A program made the position numbers and the translations under genes. Of a stretch of 64,000 nt of DNA, positions 47,602 through 58,346 are shown in pieces. Origin of the DNA: Herbaspirillum sp. Sphag64 (GTDB lineage: Bacteria; Pseudomonadota; Gammaproteobacteria; Burkholderiales; Burkholderiaceae_D); contig NZ_JACHYE010000011.1 in assembly GCF_014192645.1 (NCBI RefSeq), positions 1 to 64,000 on the forward strand, written 5' to 3'. The stretch's first letter is position 1. Each line of letters begins with the position of its first letter. A model generated the notes under the pieces. It worked only from the letters and a program-made list of their open reading frames with translations. It was not told where the DNA came from and did no database searches.

Positions 47602-48222
47602 ATGCAGAATATTATCTATATTGTTGATGATGATGATTTCGTGAGGGCTTCCATTGGCCGGCTGTTGCAATCAGTGGGCCACAGGATAAAGGCTTTTTCG
47701 ACTGCTGCCGAATTTTTGCAACATCCTTTTGAATGCGTTCCCAGTTGTTTGATTCTGGATATGAACATGCCAATGCAAGATGGCTTTCATGTTCTTGATA
47801 CGCTGGTTTCCATGGGTAACAGGTTGCCGATCCTTTTTCTTACCGGCTTTGGCTCGATCCCTCTGTCGGTACGCGCGATGAAAGCCGGTGCCGCAGAATT
47901 TCTGACCAAGCCTGTCAGTGCGGACGAATTATTGATGGCCGTGGACAATGCGCTGCTCAAGGCAGCAAGTAGTTTTCATCACAATCAGGAAATGGCGGAA
48001 CAGGTTCAACGCTATCAGCTGCTCACACCCCGGGAACGCACCATTCTCGAACTTGCCATCGGTGGCTTGCTTAACAAGCAGATTGCCAGTGAGCTCAGCA
48101 TTAGTGAAATTACCGCTAAAGTGCATAAGCGACGGGTGATGGAAAAAATGCAGACCCGCACCTTGGCTGACCTGGTACGGGTTTCTGAACGTCTTGGTAT
48201 TTCCAGTGCAAGAAGTCGTTAA
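47602..48222 (+). CDS. FixJ/NarL-family response regulator
   Basis: The 206-residue protein has a receiver domain (about 3-118; Asp53 in LILDMNMPMQDG, Lys103 in TKPVSADEL) and a LuxR-type helix-turn-helix (about 138-200; LTPRERTILELAIGGLLNKQ, ISEITAKVHKRRVMEKM). The short linker and the FixJ-like receiver resemble partners of FixL-type kinases. The 1570-residue kinase downstream has a FixL-like H box (AHEINQPL), so this regulator may be its output. It is transcribed alone, 384 bp before the next gene. Confidence 0.92.
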   Translation: MQNIIYIVDDDDFVRASIGRLLQSVGHRIKAFSTAAEFLQHPFECVPSCLILDMNMPMQDGFHVLDTLVSMGNRLPILFLTGFGSIPLSVRAMKAGAAEFLTKPVSADELLMAVDNALLKAASSFHHNQEMAEQVQRYQLLTPRERTILELAIGGLLNKQIASELSISEITAKVHKRRVMEKMQTRTLADLVRVSERLGISSARSR

Positions 48223-48606
48223 ATTGCAGTCAGTTCAGTGGTGTCAATTCACGCGGGAGAGGTGTCGAGGGCTTCTGCCTTGTTATACAAATAGATAATG
48301 GTATTGCCGATTGAGTCGCCCTACTATCAGGAAACTGGTGATTGGCCCTCGTACTACAGCATTGCGAAATTGGCGCTGACCGGCAGTGGCCATCAAGACG
48401 AAAACTGACAACGTACTGAATGGTAATCGTCGATGGACAAGCATAGTGCCAGCGGCATCGGTAGTTTCGACGTGCAGTGGGATGTGACGCGGGATGTCAG
48501 CCAGTTGACCTCATTGTGGTGACTCAGGATGACCACGCTGATGGTTGGGTTTGCCTTCACGATGACGTGCGAAGGTGAATGGCATCTTGAACGTTCCGGA
48601 AATCCT
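48223..48606. other. Gene-free spacer between two receiver genes
   Basis: About 384 bp hold no convincing coding frame or terminator. An open frame reads into it from the next gene but lacks family similarity before the Met at 48607. The sequence must contain that gene's promoter. Confidence 0.5.
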
Positions 48607-49011
48607 ATGCGTAATTCCAAGAAACTCCTTGTCGCGACCGCATTTATAGCCATTGTTGATGATGACAAGGCCGTCAGAAGCGGACTGGCCAATCTGCTGA
48701 AGTCAGCAGGATATTCCACCATCAGTTTTGCTTCGTCCGAAGACTTTCTGGCGTATGAAGAAATCGAAACACTTGCTTGTGCCATTTTTGACGTCCAGCT
48801 GAGCGGCATGGATGGGCTCGATTTGCAGGAACACCTGATTGCCCAGCACATTGCTGTGCCAATCATCTTTCTGTCAGCCTATGCTTTTGAAGAAATTCAA
48901 GCCAGGGCGAAGGCCAATGGTGCCATCGCATTCCTGCAGAAACCAGTGAATACCGACACTTTGCTTACTTGTATCTTGCGCATTGTTGAATCTGCCAGGG
49001 ATACACACTGA
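48607..49011 (+). CDS. Single-domain response regulator (receiver only)
   Basis: The 134-residue protein is a lone receiver of FixJ type: acidic pocket FIAIVDDDKAV, Asp62 in AIFDVQLSGMDG, and Lys112 in FLQKPVNTD. There is no output domain. I chose the ATG at 48607, preceded by GGAAA; the frame opens 26 codons earlier. It lies 23 bp before the giant AAA-histidine kinase, so the two are very likely co-transcribed and the receiver is probably its immediate phosphate acceptor or a shuttle or sink. Confidence 0.9.
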   Translation: MRNSKKLLVATAFIAIVDDDKAVRSGLANLLKSAGYSTISFASSEDFLAYEEIETLACAIFDVQLSGMDGLDLQEHLIAQHIAVPIIFLSAYAFEEIQARAKANGAIAFLQKPVNTDTLLTCILRIVESARDTH

Positions 49012-49034
49012 GATGCGTCTGAAATGAAACTGAA

Positions 49035-52000
49035 ATGAAACCGGATGATTCAACGACTTCAGACAGCCACCATGCGCAAGGCCTGAGATTTTCTCCCCAT
49101 CTCTACAGTCGCGATGTTGACCGAGAGTCCCTGCGCTCGGCATTTGAGCATGTTTGGCGGACTGGTAGTCATGCATTGGTCATCATCACTGGACCTTCAG
49201 GAATCGGCAAGTCGGCATTGCTCAATGCATTTTCCGATGAACTGCAGGATCGCGATGCCAATATCGCCGCAGGCAAGGTCAATCAATACCTGCGCAACAC
49301 GCCTTACTCCGGGTTGATCGACGCCTTTCGCTCGCTGGTCTTGCAGATTCTCCATGCGCCGGAAGAAAACCGCCAATTCTGGAAAAAGCGCCTATCCTCT
49401 CTGCTTGGACTATATGCGGCGCTGGCTGTCAGTCTGATTCCCGAATTAGTTCTCTTACTGGAAAACTATTCCCAGGATGCTCAGCGGTCAACGCTGGACA
49501 GCGAAATCCATTTCCAAGGACTTATTCATCACTTGATCAATGGATTTTCCTTGCCGGAGCGGCCGTTGGTATTACTCATTGATGATGTTCACTGGGTCGA
49601 CTCGGCGACTGCCCGTGCACTCGAATATGTCGTTGGCGCGTCCGCTGCATTGCCTTTTTTACTGGTGCTCGCGAGTCGTGAAGAGCTTTCGGAGGGGACG
49701 CTCGGGTTGGCCACCGCGTTACCGCTGTTACGACTACGTTCACGACATAGTCGGGAAATCAGGCTGGAGCAACTGAGTTTGCTGGTACTTGAAACCTTTT
49801 TAGCCGACACCTTTAAAACCTCGCAAACCAATATGCGCGAAGTAGCTGGTTTGATGTATGAGAAATCCAAGGGAAATCCATTTTTTGTCCGTCAGTTGCT
49901 GAACTCGATTGCCGATGAGGGACTGATGTGGTTCAACCATAAGGATTTGGCATGGCAGTTTGATCTTGTCCGCATCCGGGCACTGGAGTATACCGACAGC
50001 ATTGCCGAGATCATGTTAACGCGCCTGGCGCGACTGCCTCTGGTGACACAAACCATTCTCGCGAGTCTCGCCAGTCTAGGCAAAGATATCGAATTGGCAA
50101 CGCTGGCTGACATTCTCCACTACGAGGAAAGAGTACTGCATGATTTGCTGCAGGACGCCATCGACGCAGCACTGGTGATCCTCAAGCCGCAAGGTTATAG
50201 TTTTTCGCATGACCGCGTACAGGAGTCTGCCTACGCCATGATCAGCCCACAGGCGCGCATGGCACTGCATTTACGTGCGGCGGAACGACTATTGAGAAAG
50301 ACTTCTGCATTCGAGCGTGACGATGAGATCTTTCAGGTGCTTGACCACCTGGCACAGGGAATCCATGCAGCGACAGAGAGTTCGCCCTGTCTGGAGTTCG
50401 CTCAACTTGCCGTATTGGCTGCGCAAAGAGCGAAGCAGGCGACCGCCTATGCATGTGCACTGAGCTATCTGGGTACTGGCGCTTCTTACCTCGCCCTGAG
50501 TTGCAGTGACAGCAAGACTGACATCGGATTTGATTTGGCATTTGAACGTGCTGAATGTGAATTCCTTCTTGGTAACGTTCACACAGCCTCTCAATTGAGT
50601 GAACAGCTTATTACCGAGAATCTCGATCGGACAAGTCTGGCGGCAAGTTTTCGCTTGCAAGCGGAGATTTGCCAACGCCGATCAGAGAATTGGCTGGCAG
50701 TCGACAAGGCGCTAGCCGGATTACGCCTTCTGAATTTTGATATTCCATCGCAGCCGTCGTCGGCTGACTGCGATATGGCCTACGCCTCGATCAAGAAACT
50801 GTTGGGAGACGATCCTAAGGCCAGTATCGGGCAGATCGTGCCGACGGAAACGGCAGATATTCAGACTGCTGTATCACTGTTATCCGTTTTGCATACCTGC
50901 GCAGCAGTGACCAATGATAGTTTGCATTTCATTGGCTTGTGCCAATTGCTCAGCTTGAATATCAAGAATGGCTTCACCACACATTTCCCCAGTGCGCTGG
51001 GTTGGTTTGGGGTGCAGGTAGCGCATCGCTATGCTCGATTTGAGGAAGGGTTCAACTATGCCGTGCTGGGTAGGGAGATGGCGGCCGGTCATCGCTACGC
51101 TAGTAGTGTGGCGCGCGCGATATTACCGCTACAGCAGATCAGCGTATGGGTTCGACCGTTGCAATTTTCTATCGATTGCGCCAGAGAAGGCTTCCAGCTT
51201 GCCGCTGCCAATGCGGACGTGACGAGCGCCTGTTATGTCAGTTGTGATCTGATTTCAATCCTGCTGGTCAAGAATGTCAGCTTGACGGAGGTTCGTGCTG
51301 AAATTACACGGGCGCAGCTGTTTGCCAATCACGTTGCGTTTCAGGATGCCGAGGATATCCTTCTCCTGCAAAAAGAGTTCGTGGAGCATCTCTGTGTCGG
51401 CGGACATTCGAAATGTTCCTCAAAGACGCTCCGACCACTGCGCAACGTATCTGCTGGCAATGATGGCCAGCCACTCTCTACCCTGATTTTTCTGCAGTAT
51501 CTGTATGCGGCAATCAAACATTTTCATGCACGTGAATTTGACAGCGCAAGCAGATACATTGCGCTATCGTCAGAACTGACATGGTCAGTTCCCGCGCATA
51601 TCCATCTCCTGGACTTCCATTTTTTCGCAGCGTTGATTCTTGGTTCCTCGGAGGTGACCACTTGTGATCACGAAGCACGACTGAACAAGTTGAAATCCCA
51701 TCACGCTGTCATCGCAGACTGGGCTACGACGAATCCGACTACGTTTGCCGATAAGGAAGCGATTGTTCGCGCTGAAATTGCCAGGCTAGATGGTGATTAC
51801 CTGGCATCACTTTCAGCCTTCGAGGAAGCCATTGCGCATGCAAGTGGATGTGGCTTCTTGCACTATCAGGGTATCGCACACGAGTTGGCCGCACGTCTTG
51901 CGCTGACCCGTGGCTATCGGACCACAGCCGAGGCACATATTCGCTCAGCACACATCAGCTATACGCAATGGGGAAGTCTGGCTCTGGCGCAGCAGTTGGA

Positions 52001-53747
52001 ACGACGTTACTCGGCTCTCATTCATCCGAGCCAGAAATGGCACCAACAAACGGTCACCGATCAAGCCGATGAGCGTAAGCGTTCGGCGCGCGGGATCGAT
52101 GAGCTACGTTATATATCGGAGGCGCTCACCAGTCGGGATGTCATTCGCCGCCTTCTGTTGATGGCATTGGAATCCGCAGGGGCGGGCAAGGGCGTGTTCA
52201 TTTCATGTGATGGCGGAACCCGTCAGGTAGAGGCGCTCGCGAAAACGACGGTTTATGGGGTCGCCGTTGAGCAGGTATCGCGTCCGGTTACGGATGATGA
52301 TGTGCTGCAGAACGTGCTGATACAAACCATTAAGACCAGGCACCATGTTACTGTAGAAAGCTTGGGAGCAAGCCATCGCATTGGTCAGCATGCCACTGTC
52401 AGTGATGGTGTAGGATTTTCGATCCTGTCGCTCCCGGTTTCCAGCGATGGCAAAGTGATGGGCGTACTGGTCGTAGAGAACTTTTCAGGCGAAGACGCCT
52501 TCTCCCAGGAAGACCTTCAATTGCTCTTGATATTGGCAAAACATGCTGCCGTCGTTTTGCGTAACGCGGCGCAATACGATGCGCTGATGAGTGAAAACGC
52601 AGAGCGACGTTCAATCGAAAGTGAACTCAGATCAAGCCAAAGCTCACTGATACTCGGTGAGCAATTCAGTCATACCGGCAGCATGCGCTGGATCATCAAG
52701 GATGATCTGATGGCTTGCTCAGCTGAATTGTGTCGTATCTACGGACTTCCACCGGGCAAGACCTCATTGAACTTTGCCGAATTTATGGAGATCATTCATC
52801 CCGATGACAGAGTCTCGGTTGCCTTTGTCATCCATGAGGCAGTACCAGTGGGAGGGACCATCCGGGTAGAGCATCGTATTTGCAGGCCAGATGGAACGAT
52901 TCGCTATGTCGCTGGGATTGGCAAGCCAATCTATGTCAATGGCGCGATCGAAGAATACGTTGGTAGTGCTACTGATGTGACTGTGCGCCGCCAGTCAGAA
53001 GATGCCTTGAGGATTGCGCAGGCAGATCTCGCGCGAGTTTCCAGGGCCATCACGGTAGGGCAGTTGACCGCGTCAATTGCCCATGAGATCAATCAGCCGC
53101 TGATGTCGATCGTCTCTAATGCTGGTGCCAGCTTACGCTGGCTGGAACGTGACCCGGTTGATCTCGACATGGTATCTCTTGGCTTGAAAGATATTGCCTC
53201 CGAAGGAAAACGTGCAGGGGATATTATCAAAGGCTTGCAAAGCCTGACTCGTAATTCCGTTCCGGTACTTGATCTGATTGATCTGCACACCATGCTCAGG
53301 CATGTGCTGGCCATATCGCGTGGTGAGTTTGAGCGTAATTGTATTTCTGTTGATCTCGATCTGATGGCAAGAAATTCTGCCTTGATGGGAGATTGCGTGC
53401 AAATCCAGCAGGTACTCCTGAACTTGGTCGTCAATGCCATTGAGGCAATGGCAGAGATCAACGACCGACCTCGCATTCTCTCGATCTCTACTGCCAATCC
53501 CGATGACGTTACATTGATAGTCCACGTCAAAGATACGGGAACAGGGATCGCTACGACCCAGTTGGATAAAGTCTTTGACGCTTTTTATACGACCAAGAAA
53601 AATGGTATGGGCATGGGTCTGGCCATTTGCCGTTCCATTGTCGAAGCACATCATGGCAGCTTGCACGTCGCTCTCAGAGAGCCTCACGGTCTGGCGTTTT
53701 ATTTCCGGTTGCCACTCGCAAACAGCCCATCCCCAGAGGATGGCTAA
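49035..53747 (+). CDS. Giant AAA-ATPase / GAF / PAS sensor histidine kinase
   Basis: The 1570-residue cytosolic protein opens with an AAA_16-type ATPase: Walker A GPSGIGKS at 53-60 and Walker B LVLLIDDVHW near 178-187. A long helical TPR-like region covers about 400-1010. Then come a GAF domain (about 1030-1180), a PAS domain (about 1200-1320), HisKA with His1350 in AHEINQPLMS, and an ATPase domain (about 1455-1560; NLVVNAIEAM, DTGTGI, GMGLAICRSIVEAHHG). The layout is that of the predatory-type trifunctional Ser/Thr-kinase/ATPase/histidine-kinase proteins, but the N-terminal protein-kinase domain is missing. It has no receiver of its own. A single-receiver gene sits 23 bp upstream. Confidence 0.92.
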   Translation: MKPDDSTTSDSHHAQGLRFSPHLYSRDVDRESLRSAFEHVWRTGSHALVIITGPSGIGKSALLNAFSDELQDRDANIAAGKVNQYLRNTPYSGLIDAFRSLVLQILHAPEENRQFWKKRLSSLLGLYAALAVSLIPELVLLLENYSQDAQRSTLDSEIHFQGLIHHLINGFSLPERPLVLLIDDVHWVDSATARALEYVVGASAALPFLLVLASREELSEGTLGLATALPLLRLRSRHSREIRLEQLSLLVLETFLADTFKTSQTNMREVAGLMYEKSKGNPFFVRQLLNSIADEGLMWFNHKDLAWQFDLVRIRALEYTDSIAEIMLTRLARLPLVTQTILASLASLGKDIELATLADILHYEERVLHDLLQDAIDAALVILKPQGYSFSHDRVQESAYAMISPQARMALHLRAAERLLRKTSAFERDDEIFQVLDHLAQGIHAATESSPCLEFAQLAVLAAQRAKQATAYACALSYLGTGASYLALSCSDSKTDIGFDLAFERAECEFLLGNVHTASQLSEQLITENLDRTSLAASFRLQAEICQRRSENWLAVDKALAGLRLLNFDIPSQPSSADCDMAYASIKKLLGDDPKASIGQIVPTETADIQTAVSLLSVLHTCAAVTNDSLHFIGLCQLLSLNIKNGFTTHFPSALGWFGVQVAHRYARFEEGFNYAVLGREMAAGHRYASSVARAILPLQQISVWVRPLQFSIDCAREGFQLAAANADVTSACYVSCDLISILLVKNVSLTEVRAEITRAQLFANHVAFQDAEDILLLQKEFVEHLCVGGHSKCSSKTLRPLRNVSAGNDGQPLSTLIFLQYLYAAIKHFHAREFDSASRYIALSSELTWSVPAHIHLLDFHFFAALILGSSEVTTCDHEARLNKLKSHHAVIADWATTNPTTFADKEAIVRAEIARLDGDYLASLSAFEEAIAHASGCGFLHYQGIAHELAARLALTRGYRTTAEAHIRSAHISYTQWGSLALAQQLERRYSALIHPSQKWHQQTVTDQADERKRSARGIDELRYISEALTSRDVIRRLLLMALESAGAGKGVFISCDGGTRQVEALAKTTVYGVAVEQVSRPVTDDDVLQNVLIQTIKTRHHVTVESLGASHRIGQHATVSDGVGFSILSLPVSSDGKVMGVLVVENFSGEDAFSQEDLQLLLILAKHAAVVLRNAAQYDALMSENAERRSIESELRSSQSSLILGEQFSHTGSMRWIIKDDLMACSAELCRIYGLPPGKTSLNFAEFMEIIHPDDRVSVAFVIHEAVPVGGTIRVEHRICRPDGTIRYVAGIGKPIYVNGAIEEYVGSATDVTVRRQSEDALRIAQADLARVSRAITVGQLTASIAHEINQPLMSIVSNAGASLRWLERDPVDLDMVSLGLKDIASEGKRAGDIIKGLQSLTRNSVPVLDLIDLHTMLRHVLAISRGEFERNCISVDLDLMARNSALMGDCVQIQQVLLNLVVNAIEAMAEINDRPRILSISTANPDDVTLIVHVKDTGTGIATTQLDKVFDAFYTTKKNGMGMGLAICRSIVEAHHGSLHVALREPHGLAFYFRLPLANSPSPEDG

Positions 53748-53947
53748 ACGGCCTGATGAATCACCCTGTTGATCTAAGTGGTGACGTCATGTGGAAGCGT
53801 CTTCATATACCTTCGTATAGTTATTTTATTAGGCCAGGTTTGCTACGCTGAGAGCATGAACAACGGAGCACGAATGCAATCTGCAGGAGCGGCTGTCTTG
53901 AGGCTCGCGCTATATCGGAAGCGACGGCGGTTTAATGTGGAGGAAAG

Positions 53948-55729
53948 ATGAACAATCCGGGACCGGAAGCGGTCAGCGAAGAGCTCCAGCCTACAATGCC
54001 ACAACGCACAGTGCCAATTGGATGTGCGACCAGAAACGCCGCACTCGCAGCATTCTTCCCCAAGGAAATACGCCTCAAGCTGCTCTCGGCGTTTTCTGAA
54101 GATGTGTTCATGGATGGCGTGAATCAGCGTCTGCGCAAGCAGTTGCGTATGTTCATCTACGCTTTACTGTTGTTGGTGATTGCCTGCGGGATCAGTCTTT
54201 CTCTGGTGATGCAGAGTACAGTTCAAAATATCCACAGCGCTGTGGCGCCACTGATACAGTGGGAAGCCATATCTCCAGCGATGACCGATATCCAGGAACT
54301 GCTGCGCGAAGATGGCTTGATCAACAGCAGCCTACGGCGAGTCGCCCATCTGGTGCACTGGTTTAATTTTCTTGCGCTTCTTACCGCAATGTTCCTGATG
54401 TATCACATCTGGGCCCGTTTTCGTTCCGAAGATGCGCTGGCGCATCAGGCTGCACATGACCCATTGACGGGGCTGGGCCATCGTCGTGCGCTGGAGCGCA
54501 GATTGCGGAGTCTGCGTGGCCAGACGCACGCATTGATATTAGGCAGTGTCGATCGTTTTGAAAGGGTGATTGGCGCCTACGGCTATGAGTTTGCCGATCA
54601 AATGATTGTGGACATTGCATGTCGACTCCACACGACTGCGACAGCACATCAGGGAGAAGTGTACCGGCTTGATGGTGCCAATTTCGTAATACTTTATCCT
54701 CATCCTGCGCATACGTCGGCTTTCGACATGGCACGTAAGGCGTTGCAGACAACGATGCGTTCGCCGTTCGTGTACCGTAAGCATGAAGTATTTCCCAGTC
54801 TGAGTCTGGGGGCGGTGGAATATCCCCACCATTGCGGCGAGCCGGCCACGTTGCTACGTAATGCCGATGCGGCGCTACAGTCGGCGCGGGAAGCCGGGGG
54901 CAACACCCTGGTGATTTATTCCGAAGAGCTTAACCAGGAGACGCAACGCCGGGTGGAGTTGGAGGCACAACTGATGCATGCACTTCAGCGTGAGGAACTG
55001 GAGCTCCACTATCAGCCGCAGCAGCGATTGCGGGACGATGCCCTGATCGGTTTCGAAGCATTGGTGCGCTGGCGTCGCGGCGACACGTTGATTTCACCTG
55101 CTGACTTTATCCCCATCGCCGAAGAGTCTGGTCTGGTCATTGCCATCGGTGACAAGGTTCTGGAACGCGCTTGCCTCAAAATCCGTGAGTTACGCGCTTT
55201 GACCGGTGAGCATGTTGTCATTGCCGTCAACATTGCGCCGCGCCAGTTCCTGCATCCCGATTTTCTGCCCAAGATCGAACGCCTTTTACAGGCAACACAA
55301 ATCGAGCCAACCTCGCTGGAGCTTGAAATTACAGAAGGTGCTGTCATGGAGCAGACTGAATCTGCCATCAAGCAGTTACATCACTTGCGTGCACTCGGAC
55401 TGAAACTATCGATTGACGATTTCGGGACTGGTTACTCCAGCCTGTCCTATCTGAAACGCTTTCCCATCAACAAGCTCAAGATCGATCAGTCATTCGTCCG
55501 TCAGCTCAAACCGCATTCGCAGGATTCCGCCATCGTCGAGGCGGTGATTGGTCTCGGACATACGCTGGGTATCGATGTCATTGCCGAAGGAGTGGAAACA
55601 CATGAACAGCGCGAATGGCTAAAGCGTTTGTCATGTGACGAAATCCAAGGTTACTACTATAGCCGCCCCCTGCCTTGTGCTCAGGTATTGCCGTTTGTAC
55701 AAAGTCAGTCGTCTATGAATCAAGCGTAA
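53948..55729 (+). CDS. GGDEF-EAL membrane protein with degenerate GGDEF
   Basis: This 593-residue c-di-GMP enzyme has two membrane helices (about 67-89 and 138-155) enclosing a ~50-residue periplasmic loop. The GGDEF domain (about 165-325) has lost its active site: the signature position reads LDGANF (241-246), so no diguanylate cyclase activity is expected. The EAL domain (about 345-585) keeps E370-[31 protein letters not shown] and AEGVET, so phosphodiesterase activity is likely. The gene lies 200 bp after the giant kinase. AGGAAAG lies 4 bases before the ATG. Confidence 0.92.
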   Translation: MNNPGPEAVSEELQPTMPQRTVPIGCATRNAALAAFFPKEIRLKLLSAFSEDVFMDGVNQRLRKQLRMFIYALLLLVIACGISLSLVMQSTVQNIHSAVAPLIQWEAISPAMTDIQELLREDGLINSSLRRVAHLVHWFNFLALLTAMFLMYHIWARFRSEDALAHQAAHDPLTGLGHRRALERRLRSLRGQTHALILGSVDRFERVIGAYGYEFADQMIVDIACRLHTTATAHQGEVYRLDGANFVILYPHPAHTSAFDMARKALQTTMRSPFVYRKHEVFPSLSLGAVEYPHHCGEPATLLRNADAALQSAREAGGNTLVIYSEELNQETQRRVELEAQLMHALQREELELHYQPQQRLRDDALIGFEALVRWRRGDTLISPADFIPIAEESGLVIAIGDKVLERACLKIRELRALTGEHVVIAVNIAPRQFLHPDFLPKIERLLQATQIEPTSLELEITEGAVMEQTESAIKQLHHLRALGLKLSIDDFGTGYSSLSYLKRFPINKLKIDQSFVRQLKPHSQDSAIVEAVIGLGHTLGIDVIAEGVETHEQREWLKRLSCDEIQGYYYSRPLPCAQVLPFVQSQSSMNQA

Positions 55730-55790
55730 AGCGACTGTAAAGCGCTTTGCTTGCGTTGGCGGCTTTGCTGTCCTCACCCAGAGAAGAAAA

Positions 55791-57509
55791 ATGAAAATTT
55801 CCACAAAAATTGGAGCAGGTTTTTTAGTCGTTCTGGCGCTTTCTACGGCGCTCATTATTTATCTCCTACTGCGCATCGACACCTTGTCAAAAGGCATGAA
55901 CGAGATGGTCAATGACCGTATCGCCAAAATGGCACTGGTACAAGACCTTGGTCACAATGCAGTGTCGTCGGCGGTACTTATCCGGGAATCCATCATCAGT
56001 CAGAACCCAGCGCGCCAGAGCGAGAACAAAAAAGCGGTCGCTGATCTGATCGAAAAAAGCAACCAGGATTGGCGTCAGCTCGTCAAGCTCGTGAACCTGC
56101 CCAAGGAGAAACAAACCATCACCGAGATTGAGGAAAAACGTGGCCTCTACATCATCCAGGCGACCAAGGTGAACGATCTCATCGCCAGGCAAGACATGGA
56201 GGGGGCCATCAATGTTCTTTTGACGACACTCAAACAGGCGCAGGAGCCTTATTTTTCTGCCATGCGTCACCTTGGTACTGTGCAAATCACACGCTCGCAA
56301 GAATTGGCTGAGGAGGCAAGGCAGATTGCACAAGTCGCAATCTACAGCGGCTTGATGCTCTTGTTGATCATGATTGTCAGTGGTGCATTCATTGCCTTGT
56401 ACACCATTCGTTCCATTACAGTAGGGCTAGATCAGGCGGTCGATATTTCCGGGAAAATCGCGGTAGGTGATTTAACCCACAAAATCAACACTGGCAGAAA
56501 GGATGAGTTGGGCGTCCTGCTACTTGCCATGAAAGAGATGCAGGACAACCTGCTACGCGTAGTAGAAAAGGTTCGCTTTGGTGCCACCGCCGTCACCACC
56601 TCCAGCAAGGAGATTGCGCAGGGGAACATGGACCTCTCCACCAGAACCGAAAGTCAGGCCAGCTCGCTGGAAGAAACCGCCGCTTCCATGGAGCAGTTAG
56701 GCGCCACGGTTCGCGAAAACGCGGACAACGCGCTGCAAGCGAACCAACTTGCCCAAAGTGCCAGCAGTATCGCCATTCAGGGGGGCGAGGTGGTCGCACG
56801 GGTGGTGGAAACGATGAAAGGTATCGACGACAGCTCCAAGAAAATTGCTGACATCATCAGCGTCATCGACAGCATCGCCTTCCAGACTAATATCCTGGCC
56901 TTGAATGCTGCCGTGGAAGCGGCGCGCGCAGGTGAACAAGGACGCGGCTTTGCCGTCGTGGCATCGGAAGTGCGTAGTCTGGCGCAACGCAGTGCCGCAG
57001 CGGCCAAGGAAATCAAGGTCCTTATTGAAGACTCGGTTGCCAAGGTAGAAGACGGCAGTAAGTTGGTCGCCCAGGCGGGCGCCACGATGGAGCAGGTGGT
57101 ATCCAGCGTGAAGCACGTCACCGACGTCGTTACAGAAATCAGCGCTGCCAGTCGTCAGCAAAGTGAAGGTATCGGTCAGGTCACACAGGCAGTGACGCAA
57201 ATGGACGAAGTAACACAGCAAAATGCTGCGCTGGTCGAAGAAGCTGCTGCCGCATCGCAAGCGTTGCAGCAGCAGGCGCAGCAGCTGGAGCAGGCAGTCA
57301 GTGTATTCAAGCTCAATTCTGGCGAGCGCATTGGTAACAGCGTCTCGCCAACGATCAGCAACTCGAGGGTGTTCAGCCCCACCATCAATGCCACACCGAA
57401 GTCTGTAGGCATTGCCAGGAACATGAGCAGTAAAGAGGTGGCTATTAGTGCGGCGAATCGCAAACTCGCATTGACTGCCGATGGCGCCGATTCGTGGGGA
57501 CAGTTTTGA
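55791..57509 (+). CDS. Methyl-accepting chemotaxis protein, 4-helix-bundle type
   Basis: The 572-residue chemoreceptor has TM1 at about 8-28, a 4HB_MCP periplasmic domain (about 30-185), TM2 at about 186-208, HAMP (about 210-262) and the signalling domain (about 265-520) with the tip [20 protein letters not shown]. It ends SWGQF, an xWxxF CheR-docking pentapeptide, like the other receptor in this window. Its signalling domain is very similar to that receptor's, but the ligand domain differs. It lies 62 bp after the GGDEF-EAL gene. The ligand is unknown. Confidence 0.94.
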   Translation: MKISTKIGAGFLVVLALSTALIIYLLLRIDTLSKGMNEMVNDRIAKMALVQDLGHNAVSSAVLIRESIISQNPARQSENKKAVADLIEKSNQDWRQLVKLVNLPKEKQTITEIEEKRGLYIIQATKVNDLIARQDMEGAINVLLTTLKQAQEPYFSAMRHLGTVQITRSQELAEEARQIAQVAIYSGLMLLLIMIVSGAFIALYTIRSITVGLDQAVDISGKIAVGDLTHKINTGRKDELGVLLLAMKEMQDNLLRVVEKVRFGATAVTTSSKEIAQGNMDLSTRTESQASSLEETAASMEQLGATVRENADNALQANQLAQSASSIAIQGGEVVARVVETMKGIDDSSKKIADIISVIDSIAFQTNILALNAAVEAARAGEQGRGFAVVASEVRSLAQRSAAAAKEIKVLIEDSVAKVEDGSKLVAQAGATMEQVVSSVKHVTDVVTEISAASRQQSEGIGQVTQAVTQMDEVTQQNAALVEEAAAASQALQQQAQQLEQAVSVFKLNSGERIGNSVSPTISNSRVFSPTINATPKSVGIARNMSSKEVAISAANRKLALTADGADSWGQF

Positions 57510-57525
57510 GTACGTTGTTGTTATG

Positions 57526-57555
57526 GTTGCCAATCACTGCACAGTGATTGGCAAC
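57526..57555. terminator. Stem-loop between convergent genes
   Basis: A perfect 14-bp inverted repeat GTTGCCAATCACTG / CAGTGATTGGCAAC with a 2-base apex lies 17 bp after the chemoreceptor stop and 66 bp before the end of the convergent ABC gene. It lacks a U-tract, so termination may be inefficient or factor-assisted. Confidence 0.5.
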
Positions 57556-57620
57556 ATGTGGACCGATGCCACCTCGGAGGGGCATGCGGCCCGCACGATT
57601 TCAGGATCGGTGAAAGTCCG

Positions 57621-58346
57621 CTACAGGAGTACCTTGCGCAGAAAGTCCCGGGTACGTTCATGATGTGGATCGCCCAACACCTGCTGCGGTGGTCCTTGCT
57701 CCATGATGACGCCCTGATCAATGAAGAACACGCGGTCCGATACATCGCGTGCGAACCCCATTTCATGGGTGACGACCACCATCGTCATTCCCTCACTGGC
57801 CAGCGCTTTCATGACCGCCAACACTTCGCCCACCAGTTCCGGATCGAGTGCCGAAGTTGGCTCGTCAAACAACATGACCTTGGGTTCCATCGCCAGCGCC
57901 CGTGCGATCGCGACACGTTGTTGCTGGCCGCCCGACAATTGGTTGGGAAACGCATCGATCTTGTCCAGCAGGCCAACTTTTAGCAGCAACTTTTCTGCCA
58001 CCAGCGTTGCCTCCTTGCGCGACATCTTCTTGACCTGCATCGGGGCCATGATTAAATTTTCCAGCACTGACATATGCGGAAACAGATTGAAGCGCTGAAA
58101 CACCATGCCAACACCAGCCCGCATCGCATTGAGGTCAATCGAGGGATCATTGACCTTGACGCCATCGACCAGAATATCGCCATCTGAGGCTTCTTCCAGA
58201 CCGTTCAGACAACGCAGGAAGGTGCTCTTTCCTGACCCCGACGGACCGATCACGCAGACCACTTCGCTCTCTGCGATATCGCAATCGATGCCGCGCAGGA
58301 TATGCGCGTTACCATAGCTTTTTTGTAATTGTTTAACGTGTATCAC
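57621..58346 (-). CDS. Polar amino-acid ABC transporter, ATP-binding protein (GlnQ-type)
   Basis: The 241-residue ATPase subunit has Walker [20 protein letters not shown], the signature [16 protein letters not shown], Walker [15 protein letters not shown] and the switch His in VVTHEMG. It is closest in pattern to GlnQ/ArtP/HisP-type polar amino-acid importers. Its start overlaps the permease end by 4 bases, so the two are translationally coupled. It is the last gene of a three-gene unit. Confidence 0.95.
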   Translation of the reverse strand: MIHVKQLQKSYGNAHILRGIDCDIAESEVVCVIGPSGSGKSTFLRCLNGLEEASDGDILVDGVKVNDPSIDLNAMRAGVGMVFQRFNLFPHMSVLENLIMAPMQVKKMSRKEATLVAEKLLLKVGLLDKIDAFPNQLSGGQQQRVAIARALAMEPKVMLFDEPTSALDPELVGEVLAVMKALASEGMTMVVVTHEMGFARDVSDRVFFIDQGVIMEQGPPQQVLGDPHHERTRDFLRKVLL

